Positions 17,326 through 26,533 are shown, counted from the stretch's first letter. The stretch: 47,344 nt of DNA from Brevundimonas sp. UBA5866 (GCF_002432125.1 NZ_DJFS01000069.1:1-47344), one strand, 5' to 3'. Translations and numbers: made by a program. The notes: generated by a model from the sequence alone, not told the origin.

Positions 17326-19389
17326 TTGTCTTTCAGAACACTTATGGTGGCGGCTTCGGCGGCCTGTATATTGATGGCCTGTACGGGGCCGGGTGCAAAA
17401 GGTGGCGCAAAGCCCGAATACGGCACCTTCGGTTTTGATACCGCAGGCATGGATCGCGCGGTCGCGGCGGGCGATGACTTTTTCAGTTACGCCAACGGAA
17501 CGTGGGTGAAATCGACCGCCATTCCGGACGACAAGTCCCTGTGGAATACCTTCTCGGTTCTGGCTGAGAAATCGGCGGGGCGGGTCAAGGACCTGATCAC
17601 CAATGCGCGTGACAACCGCGATCAGGACGCGTCCAAGGTCGCTGACTTTTACGCATCGATGATGGACGAGGCGGCCATCGAGGCCAAAGGCGCGGAGCCG
17701 TTGCGACCCGAGCTGGCCCGTATCGCGGCGCTGTCAGACCGCAAGGCCCTGTCGGCCTATATCGGCGAGACGATGCGCGCTGATGTCGATCCGCTCAACT
17801 ACACCAACTATTACACCGACCGTCCGCTGGGCCTGTGGGTGGCGCAGGATCTGGACGAACCGGAACGCTATGTGCCCTATCTGATGCAGGGCGGGCTGGG
17901 CATGCCGGACCGTGATTATTATCTGAATCCGGCCCCGCGGTTTGTTGCGCTGCGTGACCAGTATCGCGCCTATATCGCCACGCTGATGAAGCTCGCGGGC
18001 TATGACCGGGCCGAAGAACGCGCCGACCGGATCCTGGCGCTGGAAATCCGTCTGGCCCGTAGCCATTGGTCGCAACTGGACACGGGGGATGTTCAGAAGG
18101 CCAACAACACCTGGTCCAAGGCCGAGTTCGCCCGCCGGGCACCCGGTATGGATTGGGACGCCTTTTTCCAATCCGCCGGTTTGAGGGGCGTGGACAGCGT
18201 CAAGGTCTGGCAGACCGATGCCATCAGCGGCTTGGCCTCGCTGGTAGGGTCCGAGCCTATGGAGACATGGAAGGATTATCTGGCCTTGCATGCGGTGGAT
18301 CGTGGCGCGCCCTGGCTGTCCAAGGCCTTTGTGGACCAGCATTTCGCATTCCACGGCAAGGCCCTGTCGGGCACGCCGCAACAGGCGCCGCGCTGGAAAA
18401 AGGCCGTGGGCATGACCAACAGGGCGCTGGGTGACGCCGTGGGCCGAATGTATGTGGCCAAATATTTCCCGCCGGAAGCCAAGGCCGAAGTCGAGCGGAT
18501 GGTGGTGAATATCAAGGCGGCTATGGCCCAGCGTATCGAGGCGCTGGACTGGATGATGCCCGAGACCAAGCAGGAGGCATTGGCCAAGCTTGAAACCATG
18601 CGCGTCGGCGTGGGCTATCCCAACAAGTGGCGCGACTATAGCGGGCTGGAAGTTCGGGCCGACGATGCCTTCGGCAATGTGGAGCGGGCCAGCCGGGCCG
18701 ATTATCACCGCGAACTGTCAAAGCTGGGACAGCCGGTGGATCGGGACGAATGGTTCATGGTGCCCCAAGAGGTGAACGCCCTGTTCGCACCCAGCCAGAA
18801 CTCGATCATCTTTCCCGCCGCCATCCTTGAGCCAACCTTCTTTGACCCCCATGCCGATGCGGCCATCAACTATGGCGCGATCGGTGGTGTGATCGGTCAC
18901 GAGATCACTCACGGCTTCGATAATCTGGGATCGCAGTTCGATTCCCGTGGCCGTTTGCGTGACTGGTGGACCGCACAGGACAAGGTCCGCTTCAACCGCG
19001 CGGCAGACATGCTGGCGGCCCAGTACGATGCCTATAAGCCGTTTGAGGATGCCGCTGTGAACGGGCGGCTGACGCTGGGCGAGAACATCGCCGACGTGGC
19101 CGGTCTGTCTGCGGCCTATGATGCGTGGAAACTGTCGCTGGGTGGGAAGGAAGCCCCCGTGCTGGATGGCTTTACCGGCGACCAGCGTTTCTTCCTTGGC
19201 TGGGCGCAGAACTATCGTTCGGTGTTCCGCGATGCGGCCCTGCGCAACAAGCTGATGACCGACGTCCATGCACCGGGTCCGTACCGTGCCCAGACCGTAC
19301 GCAATCTGGATGCCTGGTACACCGCGTTTGACGTGAAGCCGGGACAAAAACTGTATCTGGACAAGCCCGCCCGCGTGCCTGTCTGGTAA
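17326..19389 (+). CDS. M13-family metallopeptidase lipoprotein (PepO/neprilysin-like)
   Basis: The best start is TTG 17326, 5 nt after GGGAGG. It yields a lipoprotein signal with lipobox LMAC (Cys19), so the 687-residue enzyme is anchored in the cell envelope. The M13 N-terminal domain begins GDDFFSYANGTWVKSTAIP. The catalytic domain has the zinc motif H525-E-I-T-H529 in GVIGHEITHGFDN, the third ligand E586 in GENIADVAG, and the substrate-binding block NALFAPSQNSIIFPAAIL. The C-terminal PxPYRAQTVRNLDAWYTAFDV with FDVKPG and the final W are typical. It degrades small peptides in the periplasm. It is transcribed away from the TrmB-type gene. Confidence 0.93.
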   Translation: MSFRTLMVAASAACILMACTGPGAKGGAKPEYGTFGFDTAGMDRAVAAGDDFFSYANGTWVKSTAIPDDKSLWNTFSVLAEKSAGRVKDLITNARDNRDQDASKVADFYASMMDEAAIEAKGAEPLRPELARIAALSDRKALSAYIGETMRADVDPLNYTNYYTDRPLGLWVAQDLDEPERYVPYLMQGGLGMPDRDYYLNPAPRFVALRDQYRAYIATLMKLAGYDRAEERADRILALEIRLARSHWSQLDTGDVQKANNTWSKAEFARRAPGMDWDAFFQSAGLRGVDSVKVWQTDAISGLASLVGSEPMETWKDYLALHAVDRGAPWLSKAFVDQHFAFHGKALSGTPQQAPRWKKAVGMTNRALGDAVGRMYVAKYFPPEAKAEVERMVVNIKAAMAQRIEALDWMMPETKQEALAKLETMRVGVGYPNKWRDYSGLEVRADDAFGNVERASRADYHRELSKLGQPVDRDEWFMVPQEVNALFAPSQNSIIFPAAILEPTFFDPHADAAINYGAIGGVIGHEITHGFDNLGSQFDSRGRLRDWWTAQDKVRFNRAADMLAAQYDAYKPFEDAAVNGRLTLGENIADVAGLSAAYDAWKLSLGGKEAPVLDGFTGDQRFFLGWAQNYRSVFRDAALRNKLMTDVHAPGPYRAQTVRNLDAWYTAFDVKPGQKLYLDKPARVPVW

Positions 19390-19526
19390 GGTCTGCCGCT
19401 GGCAGGGCCTGATGCCGCTCTGGCGGGGAATGCTGTAAATTTCAGCATTTCCCGCTAGATCGGAACCTTCGCCTTTGTCGTATACGTTTGTGTAGTCGTG
19501 ACATTCGGCAAAGGGCATGGGGCAGT

Positions 19527-20600
19527 ATGAAAAACGGACGCAAACGGGTCGCTTGGGGTTTGGCCGCGGTCTGTGCCTTGCTGCTCGCGGGGTATCTGGT
19601 CTGGAAAATGCAGCGTCCGCCCGAGGTCGCATTCACTGAAATCCAGCCTGCGACCGTCGAGATCGGCCTTTCGGTTGTCGGACGGGCGCGTCCGGGTGAT
19701 CTCGTTCAGGTGGCTTCGCCCAATCCCGGACAGGTGATCGAGATGTTCGTGGATGATGGCGACGAGGTCAGCCAAGGGGCACCTCTGGCCGTAATCCGCG
19801 CCACGGTGGAACAGGCCCAGACCGATGCCGAGGTGGCCCGCGCCACCGCAGCCCGCGCCGAGGCCGCCGAGGCCCGCCTGAACTTCAGCCGCACCCAGAC
19901 CCTCTATGACCGCGGATTTGCGGCCAAGGCCGCGCTGGATTCAGCCCGTGCCACGCTTCAGGCCGCAGAGGCCAATCTGGCGGCGGCCAATGCCTCGGTC
20001 CGCGCCTCGGCCGAGCGCACGCGCGAGTACACCATCCGTTCGCCTATGAACGGCGTCGTTCTGGTGCGCCCGATCGATAACGGCAAGGTGGTCACGGTCG
20101 GCGAAACCCTGTTCGAGCTGGGCTCCAACACCGGCACCGAAATCCAGGCCGAGGTCGAGGAGAGCTATGCCGATGCGATCAAGCCGGGAATGCTGGCCCG
20201 TGCGGCGTTGGCGGGTTCGGATGCGATCTTCACGGCCCGCGTGTTCGAGGTTTCCCCACGGGTGAACTCGGCCACCGGGGGGCGGCTGATCAAGCTTCGG
20301 CCCGAGGGTGACAGCCGCCTGTCGCCGGGGCGTTCCATTGATCTGACGGTGGTTGTCGATACCCGACAGGGGGCCATCACCATACCGCGACGCGCCATTC
20401 TGGATGCAACGACCTCTCCGAAGGTGCGGGTCGTACAGGCTGACGACACAGTCGCCGAGCGTGAGGTCACCATTCTGCGTTGGCCGTCGACCAATGCCAT
20501 CATCACCGATGGTCTGAAGGCCGGTGACCGTCTTATCCTTGATCCGTCCACGGTGGACGTGGGGCAAAAAATCCGCCCGGTAACGGCAAGCGGGCGCTGA
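19527..20600 (+). CDS. HlyD/MacA-type periplasmic adaptor of an ABC exporter
   Basis: The 357-residue protein starts at ATG 19527. An upstream in-frame TTG at 19488 adds 13 residues with no signal features. One N-terminal membrane segment (about 7-24) is followed by a lipoyl/barrel-sandwich half, an alpha-helical hairpin rich in Ala/Glu (about 90-160), the second lipoyl half with YTIRSPMNGVVL, then a beta-barrel domain. This is the membrane-fusion protein that bridges an inner-membrane ABC exporter to an outer-membrane channel. It is directly followed by the permease (5 bp) and ATPase, in the order seen in DevBCA-type exporters. No TolC-like gene is in the window. Confidence 0.88.
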   Translation: MKNGRKRVAWGLAAVCALLLAGYLVWKMQRPPEVAFTEIQPATVEIGLSVVGRARPGDLVQVASPNPGQVIEMFVDDGDEVSQGAPLAVIRATVEQAQTDAEVARATAARAEAAEARLNFSRTQTLYDRGFAAKAALDSARATLQAAEANLAAANASVRASAERTREYTIRSPMNGVVLVRPIDNGKVVTVGETLFELGSNTGTEIQAEVEESYADAIKPGMLARAALAGSDAIFTARVFEVSPRVNSATGGRLIKLRPEGDSRLSPGRSIDLTVVVDTRQGAITIPRRAILDATTSPKVRVVQADDTVAEREVTILRWPSTNAIITDGLKAGDRLILDPSTVDVGQKIRPVTASGR

Positions 20601-20605
20601 CAGCC

Positions 20606-21808
20606 GTGTTCGCTCTCAAGGTCGCCCGTCGATATCTGCTGTCCAACCCCAGTCAAACCCTGTTGCTGATTGCGGGGGTGGCGCTGGGGGTGACGGTGTT
20701 TGTCTTTATCACTGCACTGATCAACGGGCTGGCCTTACGTCTGACGGATCAGGTTACGGGCGATAGCGCACACATCAGTATCGAAGCACCGACGCGCGTG
20801 GCCCGCGTTCTGAAGGGCGAAGTGCCGATAGAGAGTGTGGCGCTGGTATCAACACTTCAACGTAAGCAGATACGCGACTGGCCGATGGTGACGGAGCTGC
20901 TGCGCACGCGCGACGAGGTTTCAGCCATCAGTCCGCAGATTTCCGGCAGCGCCTTTCTGGTCAAAGGCGAGGCCATTTCGCCCCTTTCCGTTCTGGGGGT
21001 CGATCCGCAAAGCATTGATGCCATCTCCTCCATCACGCCTAAAATCGTAGCGGGCACAGGACAGTTGACGGCAGATGGCCTGTTGATCGGCGAGAAGATG
21101 GCCAATGAATTTGGCCTGAGCGCAGGACAATCTGTTCTGCTGCGTACCGAGCGGGGGGTGGATCGGCAACTGACGATCAATGGCGTTTTCAGAACGGGCC
21201 TGCAGAGCCTCGACGAGCGGGTGGCCTTCCTGCCGCTTCAAACGGCGCGGCCCTTGTTCAACCTTCCGGAGGGCGTGACGAATATCGAGGTCAAACTCAA
21301 AGACCCCGATGAGGCGCGTGACATGGCCCGCTTCCTGTCAGAGGCGACGGGGCTTCGCGTGACCCCGTGGCAGGAAAAGAACGAAAGCCTCGAAGATGCG
21401 CTGAAAGCCCAGGGCCAGACCGGCACCATGATCCAGGTCTTCTCTCTGGTATCCATCATCATCGGCATTGCCAGCGCGCTGGTGCTGTCGGCCTATCGCC
21501 GCCGCAGCGAGGTGGGGATCATGCGGGCGTTCGGAATTTCCGGCCGCTTCATCATCTGGGTGTTCCTGCTGCAGGGTCTTCTGATCGGGCTGGTCGGGGC
21601 GATTGTGGGCTGCGGTGCGGGCTATGGCCTTTGTGTTTTCCTTGAAGGGATCACCAAGCCCGACGGCACTTCGGCCCTGCCCATCGCGCCGGAGCAGGGG
21701 GGCTATGCCGCCGCTCTGGTGCTGACGACGCTGGGGGCGGTGGTGGCCTCGATTATTCCGGCGCGAAATGCCGCCAAGGTCGATCCGTTGGAGGCGATCC
21801 AGCAATGA
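20606..21808 (+). CDS. FtsX/MacB-type ABC transporter permease
   Basis: The 400-residue inner-membrane protein starts at GTG 20606. It has the classical layout of one N-terminal helix (about 12-35, LLLIAGVALGVTVFVF), a large periplasmic domain (about 36-270), and three C-terminal helices (about 273-295, 318-345 and 366-388). The cytoplasmic loop SAYRRRSEVGIMRAFGISGRF is the FtsX-family coupling motif. The last four bases overlap the ATPase start (ATGA). Together with its partners it would export a lipid, peptide or similar substrate from the inner membrane. The substrate is unknown. Confidence 0.88.
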   Translation: MFALKVARRYLLSNPSQTLLLIAGVALGVTVFVFITALINGLALRLTDQVTGDSAHISIEAPTRVARVLKGEVPIESVALVSTLQRKQIRDWPMVTELLRTRDEVSAISPQISGSAFLVKGEAISPLSVLGVDPQSIDAISSITPKIVAGTGQLTADGLLIGEKMANEFGLSAGQSVLLRTERGVDRQLTINGVFRTGLQSLDERVAFLPLQTARPLFNLPEGVTNIEVKLKDPDEARDMARFLSEATGLRVTPWQEKNESLEDALKAQGQTGTMIQVFSLVSIIIGIASALVLSAYRRRSEVGIMRAFGISGRFIIWVFLLQGLLIGLVGAIVGCGAGYGLCVFLEGITKPDGTSALPIAPEQGGYAAALVLTTLGAVVASIIPARNAAKVDPLEAIQQ

Positions 21809-22506
21809 GCCATCTGCTGAAGGCAACTGACATCAAGAAGTCCTTCCGCAATGGCGAAGAGGACACGCTGGTGCTCAAGGGCATCGATGTGACGCTGGAC
21901 CGGGGAGAGTTGACGGCTCTGGTCGGGCAATCCGGTTCGGGAAAATCGACCCTGCTGTCCATCGTCGGCCTGTTGCTGCGCCCCACCTCCGGTGAGCTGG
22001 AGATCGCGGGCGAGCGGGTGGACAGGATGTCGGAGCGCAAACGCGCGCTGTTCCGCAATGAGCGGTTGGGCTTTGTCTTCCAGTTCCACCACCTGTTGCC
22101 CGACTTTACGGCGCTGGAGAATGTCGCCTTTCCGGCGGCGGCCCCTGCGGGCGGGATCAGTCGGGAAATGCGCGATAGGGCTGCGGAACTGCTGCGTCGC
22201 GTAGGATTGGAAGACCGGATCGACTTTCCGGCCACGCGGCTGTCGGGCGGTCAGAAACAGCGCGTTGCCATCGCACGCGCCCTGATGAACAAACCCGACC
22301 TGATCATCGCCGACGAGCCGACCGGCAATCTGGATGTGGAATCGGCAGACACGGTGCTGGAGTTGATGCGCGAGGTGAACCGCGAGGACGGGGCGACTTT
22401 CCTGATCTGCACCCATGATCAGGACATCGCCGCCAAATGCTCGCGCAGGCTGGTGCTGAAGGACGGTCTGCTGGAGGCCGACGAGAGCGGGCGGACAATG
22501 GATTAG
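21805..22506 (+). CDS. ABC transporter ATP-binding protein (LolD/MacB/DevA type)
   Basis: The 233-residue ATPase has Walker A GQSGSGKST, the Q-loop FQFHHLLPDF, the signature LSGGQKQRVAIARAL, Walker B LIIADEPTGNLD, and the H-loop histidine in ICTHDQDIA. The spacing matches the LolD/MacB branch that works with FtsX-type permeases and moves substrates from the periplasmic face by mechanotransmission. Its start overlaps the permease stop by 4 bp. It is the last gene before a terminator-like hairpin at 22664-22710. Confidence 0.93.
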   Translation: MSHLLKATDIKKSFRNGEEDTLVLKGIDVTLDRGELTALVGQSGSGKSTLLSIVGLLLRPTSGELEIAGERVDRMSERKRALFRNERLGFVFQFHHLLPDFTALENVAFPAAAPAGGISREMRDRAAELLRRVGLEDRIDFPATRLSGGQKQRVAIARALMNKPDLIIADEPTGNLDVESADTVLELMREVNREDGATFLICTHDQDIAAKCSRRLVLKDGLLEADESGRTMD

Positions 22507-22663
22507 GGTTTAGCCAGCCTGCTGTCGCTGTCTGGAAAGCTACAGAAATTCAAAAAGCGATACTAAGGTTCGATTTAGAAAATCTGCATGGTCGGGTGCC
22601 CGTTCGGGGCGCATAGGACAGGGGCGGTCCCTAGACGGCGTTTCTTCCCCTATCAACTTTCCG

Positions 22664-22710
22664 GCGCGGGCCTGTATCCCTCTTCTGCAAGAGGCCCGCG
22701 CTGGTTTTTT
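22664..22710 (+). terminator. terminator-like hairpin after the exporter operon
   Basis: GCGCGGGCCT (22664-22673) pairs perfectly with AGGCCCGCGC (22692-22701) and is followed by TGG and six T. The 18-nt loop contains a competing small hairpin CCTCTT-CTGC-AAGAGG. The preceding 150 bp (22507-22663) holds no recognisable gene. Confidence 0.75.
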
Positions 22711-22714
22711 GCCC

Positions 22715-23065
22715 TCAGTCGATGCACAGCGTCGGCTGTGCCACGCCATTTCTGATCTCGGTCCTGCAGCCGAAACGATCGCTGGTCGGGGCGCATCGTC
22801 CATGTGTTGCGGACCCAGCCGTGGTGGACCCTGTCGTGGCAGGCTCGGCCAGGCAGTCGCCCTGACATTGAGAGCTGTCGCTACAAATCTTGCCCGCGTC
22901 GGAATAGTTCAGAACGCAACGCATGGTCTGGGCGCGCCCGACGGGCTTGAAGGTGCCGCCCTGCGCGGCACAGGCCTCTGCCGGCGTGGTGTCCGTCACC
23001 GCGGGAGGCGGCGTCGAACAGCCCGCCAGCATCAGCAAGCCTGCGATCAGGGCTGCACGGTTCAG
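22715..23065 (-). CDS. small cysteine-rich lipoprotein, probable CTG start
   Basis: I do not recognise the family. The mature part after lipobox LAGC has eight further cysteines in about 100 residues (EACAAQGG, MRCVL, KICSDSSQCQGDC, GRCAP, FGCRT, TLCID), suggesting a disulfide-stabilised periplasmic protein. Upstream of the TTG at 23038 the frame still encodes NRAALIAGLL, which completes a proper lipoprotein signal (Arg then a hydrophobic stretch). The only codon that can start that version is CTG at 23065, because a TAA lies just upstream. This CTG overlaps the hmgA stop as CTGA, with AAGGGTAAGG before it. The 116-residue form is therefore preferred over the 107-residue one, which would lack the positive charge. 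Confidence 0.65.
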   Translation of the reverse strand: MNRAALIAGLLMLAGCSTPPPAVTDTTPAEACAAQGGTFKPVGRAQTMRCVLNYSDAGKICSDSSQCQGDCLAEPATTGSTTAGSATHGRCAPTSDRFGCRTEIRNGVAQPTLCID

Positions 23066-24354
23066 CGAACCTTACCCTTGTCAAACCCCGTCCAGCAGTC
23101 GTCATAGTCGAGCTGCATGGTCGGGCTCTGTTCGGCCCATGCCGTCGTGCGGATCGGCATGCGGGTCTCGAACATGAAGGCGAGGGTGTTCTCGATCTTG
23201 TGCGGCTTGAGGTCGGCGTTGGTCGCGCCTTCCCATGAGGCCTGATCGGGGCCGTGGCCGCTCATGCAGTTGTGCAGCGACGCACCGCCCGGAGCGAACC
23301 CGCCGGCCTTGGCGTCATAGGCCCCGAAGACAAGGCCCATGAACTCGCTCATGACGTTGCGGTGGAACCACGGCGGACGGAAGGTGTCCTCGGCCACCAT
23401 CCAGCGCGGCGGGAAGATGACAAAGTCGCAGTTGGCGGTCCCCGGCGTGTCCGACGGGCTGGTCAGCACGGTGAAGATCGACGGATCGGGGTGGTCGAAA
23501 CTGACCGTGCCGATGGTGTTGAAGTTCGCCGTGTCGTAGCGGTAGGGCGCATAGTTGCCGTGCCAGCCCACCACATCCAGCGGCGAGTGGTCGAACGTCG
23601 TCGCCCACAGCTTGCCGCCGTATTTCTGGATGCACTGGACCGGGCGGTCCACGTCCTCGAACCATGCGACAGGGGTCTCGAAGTCGCGCGGATTGGCCAG
23701 GCCGTTGGCACCGATGGGGCCGAGGTCCGGCAGGCGGAAGGGCGCGCCATAGTTTTCGCAGATATAGCCGCGGATGGGAGCTTCCACCTCGATACGGAAA
23801 CGCACGCCGCGCGGAATGACGACGATATGGCCGGGGGCGGCTTCGATCACGCCCATCTCGGTGACGAACCGGTGCGCACCTTCCTGCGGCACAAACAGCA
23901 TCTCGCCGTCGGCGCAGTAAAAGACGCGATCCACCATCGAGCGGTTGGCGGCATAGAGGTGGATGCCGACGCCCGCGCCGCTTTCCGAACAGCCATTGCC
24001 GCCATAGGTCACCAGACCCTCTATCCAGTCGGTCGGCGCATCGGGCATGGGCAGCGGATCCCAGCGCATGCGGTTGGGATTGGGCGGTGTCTCGTTGAAG
24101 GGCGAGGAACGCACCAGACCCTGCTCGAACGGCGTGTACGGGCCGTGCTGCGCCGAGGGACGCAGACGGTACAGCCATGAGCGGTGGTTGTGATCGCGCG
24201 GGGCCGTGAAGGCTGTGCCGGAAAGCTGTTCGGCGTACAGGCCCATCGCTGGCTTCTGCGGCGAGTTGCGGCCTTTGGGCAGGGCACCTGCCACGGCTTC
24301 GGTCGCGAAATGGTTGGCAAAGCCCGTTTGATACGAAGGCGTATTTGAGGACAT
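23062..24354 (-). CDS. hmgA: homogentisate 1,2-dioxygenase
   Basis: The 430-residue iron enzyme opens the ring of homogentisate to maleylacetoacetate in tyrosine breakdown. ATG 24354 gives the canonical N-terminus SSNTPSYQTGFANHFATEA; a longer frame to 24399 was rejected. The family blocks QLSGTAFTAPR, RSWLYRLRPS, GADGEMLFVPQEG-type cupin strands, WHGNYAPYRYD and LHNCMSGHGPDQ (iron and substrate residues) are all present. It lies downstream of hppD, which makes its substrate, but a strong hairpin stands between them. It may therefore rely on read-through or its own promoter. The lipoprotein gene overlaps its stop codon. Confidence 0.96.
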   Translation of the reverse strand: MSSNTPSYQTGFANHFATEAVAGALPKGRNSPQKPAMGLYAEQLSGTAFTAPRDHNHRSWLYRLRPSAQHGPYTPFEQGLVRSSPFNETPPNPNRMRWDPLPMPDAPTDWIEGLVTYGGNGCSESGAGVGIHLYAANRSMVDRVFYCADGEMLFVPQEGAHRFVTEMGVIEAAPGHIVVIPRGVRFRIEVEAPIRGYICENYGAPFRLPDLGPIGANGLANPRDFETPVAWFEDVDRPVQCIQKYGGKLWATTFDHSPLDVVGWHGNYAPYRYDTANFNTIGTVSFDHPDPSIFTVLTSPSDTPGTANCDFVIFPPRWMVAEDTFRPPWFHRNVMSEFMGLVFGAYDAKAGGFAPGGASLHNCMSGHGPDQASWEGATNADLKPHKIENTLAFMFETRMPIRTTAWAEQSPTMQLDYDDCWTGFDKGKVR

Positions 24355-24382
24355 CGGCCGTTTCCCTCGAAAAAACAGAAAA

Positions 24383-24409
24383 CGGGCGGAGCGTTGCACG
24401 CCCCGCCCG
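24383..24409 (-). terminator. terminator between hppD and hmgA
   Basis: An 11-bp stem with one G-T wobble (on the minus strand CGGGCGGGGCG / CGCTCCGCCCG, loop TGCAA) is followed by TTTTCTGTTTTTT. This looks like an intrinsic, possibly partial, terminator inside the tyrosine-degradation cluster. Confidence 0.8.
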
Positions 24410-24420
24410 ATAGGTCGTTT

Positions 24421-25491
24421 TTAAGCGTCGACCTTGATGACGCCGCGACGGATCTGGTCCAGTTCGATGGACTCGAACAGGGCCTGGAAGTTGCCGTTGC
24501 CGAAGCCTTCGTTGCCCTTTCGTTGGATGATCTCGAAGAAGATCGGGCCGAACAGGTTTTCGGTGAAGATTTGCAGCAGCAGGCCTTCCTCGCCGACGTT
24601 GCCATCGATGAGGATGCGGTTCTTCTTCAGGCGCTCGAGGTCCTCGCCGTGGCCGGGGACGCGCTTGTCCACCAGTTCATAGTAGGTCTCGATCGTGTCC
24701 TGCAGCTTCACGCCACGGGCGCGCAGCTTCTCGACGGTGTCGTAGATGTTGTCGGTGGTCATGGCGAGGTGCTGGATGCCTTCGCCGTTGTACTGACGGA
24801 TGAACTCTTCGATCTGCGAGTTTTCGTCCTGGGACTCGTTCAACGGGATGCGGATCGCCTTGTCCGGCGCGATCATCGCCTGCGAGAACAGGCCGGTGGC
24901 CTTGCCCTTGATGTCGAAATACTTCTGCTCTTCGAAGCCGAAGATCTGGTTGTAGAAGGTCGACCACGTGCGCATCTGGCCGCGGCGGACGTTGTGGGTC
25001 AGGTGGTCGAGGATATCGAGGCCGACCGAGTTCTCGGCCTCGGCCTGTTGCCAGCCTTCGATCTCGTTCCAGCTGTCGTAGATGCTGCCTTTTTCGCCGT
25101 ACTGGTCGATCAGGTACAGGTACGAGCCGCCGATGCCCTGCAGCACCTTGGCATCCGCACCCAGAGCGCCGACCGAGGCGTCAACGGCGTGGGCACCGCG
25201 CGAGATGGCGAGGTCATAGGCCTGCTGCGCGTCCCCCACGCGGAAGGCCATGCCCGAAGCCGACGGGCCGTGCTCGGCGCGGAAGTCGGCGGCCTGGCCG
25301 GTCGGCTCGTCGTTGACCAGCAGGTTGGTCTGGCCCTGCTTGTAGCGGGTGATCTTCTTGGTCGGGTGGGTGTGGGTCGCCACAAAGCCCAGCTGTTCGA
25401 TCAGCGCCTTCATGGCGGCGGGATCGGGGCTGGTGAACTCGACGAATTCAAAGCCGTCGAGGCCGATGGGGTTCTCAGCGGTAATGGCCAT
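24421..25491 (-). CDS. hppD: 4-hydroxyphenylpyruvate dioxygenase
   Basis: The 356-residue non-haem iron enzyme converts 4-hydroxyphenylpyruvate to homogentisate. Two vicinal-oxygen-chelate domains are visible. The iron ligands sit in DHLTHNVRRGQM, GEGIQHLAMTT and FFEIIQRKGNEGFGNGNF. The C-terminal NFQALFESIELDQIRRGV is diagnostic. ATG 25491 has AAGGAG about 10 nt upstream. It sits between phhA, which supplies tyrosine, and hmgA, which consumes homogentisate, in pathway order. Confidence 0.96.
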   Translation of the reverse strand: MAITAENPIGLDGFEFVEFTSPDPAAMKALIEQLGFVATHTHPTKKITRYKQGQTNLLVNDEPTGQAADFRAEHGPSASGMAFRVGDAQQAYDLAISRGAHAVDASVGALGADAKVLQGIGGSYLYLIDQYGEKGSIYDSWNEIEGWQQAEAENSVGLDILDHLTHNVRRGQMRTWSTFYNQIFGFEEQKYFDIKGKATGLFSQAMIAPDKAIRIPLNESQDENSQIEEFIRQYNGEGIQHLAMTTDNIYDTVEKLRARGVKLQDTIETYYELVDKRVPGHGEDLERLKKNRILIDGNVGEEGLLLQIFTENLFGPIFFEIIQRKGNEGFGNGNFQALFESIELDQIRRGVIKVDA

Positions 25492-25513
25492 CAGAATGGT
25501 CTCCTTGCTGTGT

Positions 25514-25546
25514 CAGCATCCGCAATTAAGGGATGCGGAAATGCTG
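25514..25546 (-). promoter_or_regulatory. intercistronic hairpin between phhA and hppD
   Basis: CAGCAT-CCGCA pairs with TGCGG-(AA)-ATGCTG, giving an 11-bp stem with a 2-nt bulge and a 9-nt loop. There is no U-tract, so it is more likely an mRNA processing or stability element than a terminator. Confidence 0.5.
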
Positions 25547-25552
25547 GTGAAA

Positions 25553-26419
25553 TCAGTTGTCCGTGACGCGGTTGGCCCAGGCCTGTGTGCCCGTGGTGTA
25601 AACGCGGTCGGTCGGCAGGATGTCGGCGGGTTCGTACTCGGCCTCCTTGGCCAGTTCGGCATAGATGGGCGCGAAGTCGGTCTCGACGGTCTGCTTCAGC
25701 AGGTCCTCGAAACTGTCGATGACGAAATAGGTCTGCTGGAAGTCGTCGATGCGATAACGGGTCTGCATCACGCGCTTCATCTCGAAACCGATGCGGTTGG
25801 GCGAGGCGTCATCCAGCGCGAAGATCGACTCCGTGCGGCTGGAGACGATGCCCGCGCCATACAGCTTCATGTCGTCGCCGTCTTTGATCAGGCCGAACTC
25901 GACCGTGTACCAATACAGGCGCGACAGGTTGTGGATGGCGTTGTGCTTCATCGCCTTCATGCCGCCCTGACCATAGGCCTGCATATAGTCGGCAAAGACG
26001 GGGTGGGCGAGCAGGGGAACGTGGCCGAACACGTCATGGAACACATCGGGTTCCTGAAGATAATCAATCTGTTCGGGCGTTCTGATGAAGTTGCCCGCCA
26101 CGAAGCGACGGTTGGCCAGATGCTCGAAGAACACGTCGTCCGGCACGAGGCCCGGCACGGCCACGACCTGCCAGCCCGTCAGCTTGTGCAGGCGTTCTGA
26201 CAGGTCCTCGAAGTTCGGGATGCCGCCGTCCGACAGTTTCAGAATGTCCAGACCTTCCATGAAGGCGGGCGTCACACGCGAGGGCAGCATCTTGGTCTGG
26301 CGCTCGTACAGCACGTCCCAAAGGGCATGCTCTTCGGGCGTATAGGCCGACCAGTTTTGCGGAATGGTCCAGTCGATGGACGCACCTTCCGGCGGCGTTT
26401 GCAGAACATGGCTGCCCAT
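25553..26419 (-). CDS. phhA: phenylalanine 4-monooxygenase
   Basis: The 288-residue pterin-dependent enzyme hydroxylates phenylalanine to tyrosine. The iron site is visible in EPDVFHDVFGHVPLL (two His) and in the Glu of YWYTVEFGLI. The pterin/substrate loop PGLVPDDVFFEHLANRRF and YGAGIVSSRTESIF are also typical. The size is that of bacterial single-domain phenylalanine hydroxylases. ATG 26419 has a strong GGAGGAA site. It is first in the phhA-hppD-hmgA series and divergent from the Lrp-type regulator. No carbinolamine dehydratase (phhB) is in the window. Confidence 0.96.
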   Translation of the reverse strand: MGSHVLQTPPEGASIDWTIPQNWSAYTPEEHALWDVLYERQTKMLPSRVTPAFMEGLDILKLSDGGIPNFEDLSERLHKLTGWQVVAVPGLVPDDVFFEHLANRRFVAGNFIRTPEQIDYLQEPDVFHDVFGHVPLLAHPVFADYMQAYGQGGMKAMKHNAIHNLSRLYWYTVEFGLIKDGDDMKLYGAGIVSSRTESIFALDDASPNRIGFEMKRVMQTRYRIDDFQQTYFVIDSFEDLLKQTVETDFAPIYAELAKEAEYEPADILPTDRVYTTGTQAWANRVTDN

Positions 26420-26533
26420 GATGGTTCCTCCCTGAAACCTTCAGGCGTCTCCTTGGCCGGAGATCTTACACCTGATCCTCGTATGACGACAGTTTGCCAT
26501 CAGAAACTGCACGTTGCCTTTCAAAACAGGGCG

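Noticed and set aside
22507..22663. Possible small RNA or tRNA-like sequence (GGTTCGATT motif) after the exporter operon
   Set aside because: No cloverleaf or known RNA core could be formed around it.
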